A DNA stretch of 17,111 nt, taken from contig JAWOGL010000049.1 of NCBI GenBank assembly GCA_046496945.1, forward strand, positions 1 to 17,111, written 5' to 3'. This stretch comes from Desulfonatronovibrio sp046496945. GTDB taxonomy: Bacteria; Desulfobacterota; Desulfovibrionia; Desulfovibrionales; Desulfonatronovibrionaceae. Under the pieces are notes generated by a model. It did not search any database and was not told the origin of the DNA. It saw only the letters and a program-made list of their open reading frames with translations. Both the position numbers and the translations under genes were made by a program. Each line of letters opens with the position of its first letter. The stretch's first letter is position 1. Shown one piece after another: positions 15,610-17,111 of the stretch.

Positions 15610-16224
15610 CTATAAATCAGGCTGATTTGAAATGGCCGCAATTTTTTGCCTGGCACTGTCAAGTCCCTGGTCTCTGAAGGTGACTATAGCCTGGACAGCT
15701 CTGTCCAGTGTCTCCTCCCGAACTTCAAATTCCCGGGGAAGGAACTTGTTCAAAACATACCCTGCCAGGTCCGTGCCGGTTTCAGGACGTCCGACCCCAA
15801 TTCTGAGTCTGGCAAATTCTTTTGTACCCAGGTGACTGGCAATGGAGCGCAGGCCATTATGTCCGGCCAACCCTCCTCCAGCCTTAATCCTGATCTTGCC
15901 CAGTGGCAGGTCCACCTCGTCGTGGATAATCAGAACCCGGCCCGCTTCAACCGGGGATCTGGAAAATATTTTTGACAGGGCGGCGCCGCTGCGGTTCATG
16001 AAGGTCATAGGTTTTAAGAGCAACCATGTTTCCGGGCAACAGCGGGTAGTCCATTGCCAGGAAATATAATCCGGAGTTTCCTTTTTATTACTGATTATTT
16101 CTTCCGGCCATCCGTCAACAGTCTGTATAAGCCGGTCTAAGGCCATGAATCCGATATTGTGTCTGGTAGATAAGTATCTGGGTCCGGGGTTGCCCAGGCC
16201 GCAGATTATGCCCTTGATGCTCAT
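15610..16224 (-). CDS. pth: Peptidyl-tRNA hydrolase
   Basis: Pth frees tRNA from peptidyl-tRNA that drops off the ribosome, an essential recycling step in the cytosol. From the chosen ATG (16222-16224) the protein is 204 residues, the normal family size. All catalytic and substrate-binding residues are visible: N12 in GLGNPGPRY, the catalytic base H22 in RHNIGF, N77 in TFMNRSG, D102 in IHDEVDLPLGKIR, and N123 in GGGLAGHNGLRSI. The frame could also begin at the ATG at 16294-16296, adding 24 residues with no family counterpart. Neither ATG has a clear ribosome site, so the start is judged by length and is not certain. The gene follows L25 on the same strand, as is common, but a terminator-like hairpin and a repeat copy lie between them. 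Confidence 0.95.
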   Translation of the reverse strand: MSIKGIICGLGNPGPRYLSTRHNIGFMALDRLIQTVDGWPEEIISNKKETPDYISWQWTTRCCPETWLLLKPMTFMNRSGAALSKIFSRSPVEAGRVLIIHDEVDLPLGKIRIKAGGGLAGHNGLRSIASHLGTKEFARLRIGVGRPETGTDLAGYVLNKFLPREFEVREETLDRAVQAIVTFRDQGLDSARQKIAAISNQPDL

Positions 16225-16445
16225 ATTGGTTTCTGGAATCAGTAAATAAGATTTGTTAAGAATTTGAATTGGCGCTGTGTTTTCTGTCCCGGACATTTCA
16301 ACGCTGTATCAGTGTGTCGTAATCTGAAAAAAACTGGAAAAAGTGGGCTGCCTTCAACACGCATGTCCTGTTGAACCAAGCCTAAGCATGAACCGGAGAC
16401 AGGCCTTAAATTTAGAATCTGACCATGTTATATGAAAAATGGAAA

Positions 16446-16621
16446 GTTTTCATCCGGAAAACGGTTTTTTTCTCTTTTGGCGGCGTCAATCTGCACAATT
16501 ATTTGTCAACGTATTAAGATACGCCTCATAATTACTTGATTTCCTTGCCAAAAAACTCATCGTTTCCGGAAAGAAAAGCGACAGTTTCAGCATACCGAAA
16601 CAAGGACTTTCCGGATGGAAA
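16446..16621. repeat. Dispersed repeat, copy 2 (upstream of pth)
   Basis: This 176-bp segment matches 13851-14028. The identical 41-bp core is at 16481-16521. The ends are inverted: TTTTCATCCGGAAA (16447-16460) against TTTCCGGATGGAAA (16608-16621), 13 of 14 matching. Inside, TCCGGAAAG (16565-16573) can also pair with CTTTCCGGA (16607-16615), enclosing GTTTC/GAAAC (16584-16588 with 16597-16601). It lies between the L25 terminator and pth. Confidence 0.8.
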
Positions 16622-16628
16622 CCAGATA

Positions 16629-16660
16629 GAAACAAAGCCCCTAAAAAGGGGCTTTGTTTC
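16629..16660 (-). terminator. Intrinsic terminator after the L25 gene
   Basis: GAAACAAAGCCCC (16629-16641) and GGGGCTTTGTTTC (16648-16660) form a perfect 13-bp stem with a 6-base A-rich loop, 47 bases past the L25 stop codon. The RNA on the - strand has a U-rich descending arm (CUUUGUUUC) rather than a long trailing U-run. It is nearly symmetric and may work both ways. Confidence 0.75.
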
Positions 16661-16707
16661 TGAACAATCTGCGGGGTACGGAAAATAAACCATGGAGGCG
16701 AAGTTTA

Positions 16708-17111
16708 TCAGGATTCTTGTTCACTTTCCTTTTCTTCGCTTTCAGCGCCTTCCTCTTTTTCTTCGCCTTCTGCTTCCTCTCCCGTTTCTTCGGGTTCGGT
16801 TTCTTCATATGGAGGAATCAAGCCGACCACAGCAAAGTTTTCCTCAAACTCAGCTCTTGCGCCGGATGGAATCTTTACATCTTCAATGTTGATATGGTCG
16901 CCGATCTCCAGTTTGCTGACATCAATAATGACATGATTAGGAATATTAACAGGCAGACAGGTCAGATCCAGGGTTTGACGGTAAATTTCAATAACTCCGC
17001 CTTCTTCAGCGCCTTTGGGGGTACCCTTGACTTCAACCGGTACGGAAACAGTAATTTCCTTGGTCAGGTCCACGCCGTAGAAGTCAACATGCATATAAAC
17101 TGTTTTGTATG
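16708..17111 (-). CDS. rplY: Large ribosomal subunit protein L25 (Ctc/TL5 form), 5'-truncated by window edge
   Basis: L25 of the Ctc/TL5 type binds 5S rRNA in the 50S subunit. The visible part (134 codons to the window edge) begins inside the end of the N-terminal 5S-binding domain with the family sequence MHVDFYGVDL, then the C-terminal beta domain: VPVEVKGTPKGAEEGGVIEIYRQ, LPVNIPNHVIIDVSKLEIGDHINIEDV and PSGARAEFE. The frame stays open through base 17111, so the ATG at 17094 is internal and the true start is to the right of the window. After PPYEE comes an almost purely acidic Glu/Ser/Gly tail of about 30 residues, longer than the core fold needs. It is followed by a 13-bp-stem terminator, then the repeat and pth. 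Confidence 0.93.
   Translation of the reverse strand, partial: YKTVYMHVDFYGVDLTKEITVSVPVEVKGTPKGAEEGGVIEIYRQTLDLTCLPVNIPNHVIIDVSKLEIGDHINIEDVKIPSGARAEFEENFAVVGLIPPYEETEPEETGEEAEGEEKEEGAESEEKESEQES

Overview
This window reads as chromosomal housekeeping DNA from a Gram-negative, anaerobic-type bacterium of the former Deltaproteobacteria, most likely Desulfovibrionota. The grounds are a fused RluD-type pseudouridine synthase/dephospho-CoA kinase, a two-gene SUF-like iron-sulfur scaffold, and the leftward order L25 - peptidyl-tRNA hydrolase - CarD - Rho, which from memory matches Desulfovibrio relatives. Base composition looks moderate (about half GC) and uniform across the genes. No prophage, defence island, CRISPR array, intact transposase, tRNA or rRNA was found.

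Left arm (1-7054), all on the + strand: the 3' part of an HD-domain tRNA nucleotidyltransferase/poly(A) polymerase-like gene cut by the window edge; a cardiolipin synthase with two HKD motifs; the RluD-CoaE fusion (TTG start); a rhomboid serine protease with a Cys-rich C-terminal tail (GTG start); and a translationally coupled pair encoding a SufC-like ATPase and a SufB/SufD-like scaffold. The pair is what a minimal SUF-like (SmsCB type) Fe-S assembly system looks like: the scaffold carries both the SufB-type Cys and the SufD-type His, and no cysteine desulfurase, SufD, SufE/U or A-type carrier lies next to it.

Middle (7055-7462): a non-coding junction between converging transcription units. 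It holds outer inverted repeats, a heptamer tandem repeat, a 14-bp inverted repeat like a REP/MITE stem, and a perfect 27-bp-stem bidirectional terminator.

Right arm (7463-17111), all on the - strand, so read right to left: L25 (cut by the window edge), peptidyl-tRNA hydrolase, CarD-family RNA polymerase-binding regulator, Rho termination factor, a secreted M48 metalloprotease with TPR repeats (BepA-like), then yajC-secD-secF for the Sec accessory translocase. These cover translation, transcription control, envelope protein quality control and protein export.

The most unusual non-coding signal is a pair of about 177-bp direct repeats at 13851-14028 and 16446-16621. They share a 41-bp identical core and near-matching inverted ends, and they sit upstream of rho and pth in the same orientation. 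They may be a MITE or a shared regulatory leader. The carD-rho gap (13794-14720) is otherwise non-coding but holds two perfect 17-bp palindromes. I see no wholly new system; the minimal Fe-S pair and the repeat family deserve the most attention.
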